Part shown: positions 6,144 through 6,743 of the stretch, in pieces
Layout: the number at the start of each line of letters is the position of its first letter
How positions within the stretch are numbered: position 1 is the stretch's first letter
Assembly: GCA_030613285.1 (NCBI GenBank)
Contig: JAUWME010000135.1
Coordinates: forward strand, 1-6,743
DNA from: Candidatus Zymogenus sp.
GTDB lineage: Bacteria > Desulfobacterota > Zymogenia > Zymogenales > Zymogenaceae
Length of the DNA stretch: 6,743 nt
Direction: 5' to 3'
Notes under the pieces: generated by a model
What the model was told of the DNA's origin: nothing
Databases searched by the model: none
Seen by the model: only the letters and a program-made list of their open reading frames with translations
Translations under genes and position numbers: made by a program

Positions 6144-6743
6144 ATGAAAATATTGATCGTTGGTGGGGGAGGCAGGGAACACGCTCTTTCTTGGAAGCTT
6201 AATCAGGAGGATGCTGTTTCCAAAATATTCACAGCCCCCGGAAACGGAGGCACCGAAAAGATTGGAGAGAATGTCCCCATTTCAGGAAATGACATTGAGG
6301 GCCTTTCTAACTTTGCAAAAAGTGAAAATATCGACCTTACCATCGTTGGGCCAGAGGCCCCCCTGACCCTTGGAATTGTCGACACCTTCAATGAGCTTGG
6401 GCTTACGATCTTTGGGCCAAACAAGGCGGCCGCCCAAATTGAGGGATCAAAATCGTTCGCCAAAAACCTGATGAAGAAATACCACATCCCCACGGCAGAT
6501 TTTGAGGAGTTCACCAATCCCGTCAAGGCAAAGGAGTTTGTCAAAAAGATCGGGGCGCCCGTTGTGGTCAAGGCAGATGGCCTTGCCGGAGGGAAGGGAG
6601 TGATCATCTCAAAAAACATCGTTGATGCCCACACCGCTATCGATCGTATTATGGTAAATAAAGAGTTTGGTGACGCCGGAGACAAGGTGATTATCGAGCA
6701 GTTCCTCACCGGGGAGGAGGCGTCGTTTCTGGCCTTTACCGAT
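6144..6743 (+). CDS. purD: Phosphoribosylamine-glycine ligase (GAR synthetase) PurD, 3' end missing
   Basis: The frame is open for exactly 200 codons to the window end, about half of the usual 420-430 residues. The ATG at 6144 has GAGGG (6133-6137) six bases upstream and begins the typical MKILIVGGGGREHALSWKL. PurD joins glycine to 5-phosphoribosylamine with ATP to give GAR, the second step of purine synthesis. Visible motifs are the GGGGREHAL loop (7-15), APGNGGT (31-37), TIVGPEAPL (66-74), IFGPNKAAAQIEGSKSFAK (89-107), and the ATP-grasp region VVVKADGLAGGKGV (140-153) with IEQFLTGEEASF (184-195). The N-domain and the start of the ATP-grasp domain are thus intact. It follows purH in the same direction across a 157-base spacer with no clear terminator, so a shared purHD transcript is likely. 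Confidence 0.98.
   Translation, partial: MKILIVGGGGREHALSWKLNQEDAVSKIFTAPGNGGTEKIGENVPISGNDIEGLSNFAKSENIDLTIVGPEAPLTLGIVDTFNELGLTIFGPNKAAAQIEGSKSFAKNLMKKYHIPTADFEEFTNPVKAKEFVKKIGAPVVVKADGLAGGKGVIISKNIVDAHTAIDRIMVNKEFGDAGDKVIIEQFLTGEEASFLAFTD

Noticed and set aside
6203..6709. 168-codon open frame on the - strand over purD
   Set aside because: It is antisense to a clear purD reading frame that holds all expected motifs, and no domain is recognisable in it.

Overview
The window carries five protein-coding genes, all on the + strand. Two are cut by the window edges. The organism is a bacterium of moderate GC with good Shine-Dalgarno sites. A RACo-type corrinoid activator suggests an anaerobe with corrinoid-dependent methyl chemistry (Wood-Ljungdahl or methyltransferase metabolism). 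A Desulfobacterota-like or related uncultured lineage would fit, but this is a guess from protein style, not a taxonomic call.

Layout. (1) 1-773: C-terminal part of a RACo/DUF4445 ASKHA-fold ATPase. (2) 774-937: AT-rich spacer with a 13-bp tandem repeat (three copies) and a second short direct repeat. (3) 938-2845: DUF2339 polytopic membrane protein, followed with an 11-bp overlap by 2835-4175, a DUF3999 protein with a signal peptide, an extracytoplasmic region and a C-terminal membrane anchor. The overlap and a strong internal ribosome site indicate translational coupling, and the two proteins probably work together at the inner membrane; their biochemical role is unknown. (4) 4176-4411: leader region of purH with a plausible sigma70-type promoter and two hairpins. 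(5) 4412-5986: purH, the bifunctional enzyme for the last two steps of IMP synthesis. (6) 5987-6143: spacer with a small hairpin and a perfect 24-bp palindrome. (7) 6144 to the end: 5' part of purD (GAR synthetase), which runs off the window.

The window joins three functional units: a corrinoid reactivation gene, an uncharacterised DUF2339-DUF3999 envelope module, and a purine biosynthesis pair (purH-purD). Nothing in the sequence ties the envelope module to purines or corrinoids. The most useful leads are the DUF2339-DUF3999 pair with its duplicated beta-rich domain, the structured purH leader, the 24-bp palindrome between purH and purD, and AT-rich short repeats that occur both between genes and as Asn-rich inserts inside them. 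I found no mobile element, CRISPR array, tRNA or rRNA, and no clearly new defence or biosynthetic system.
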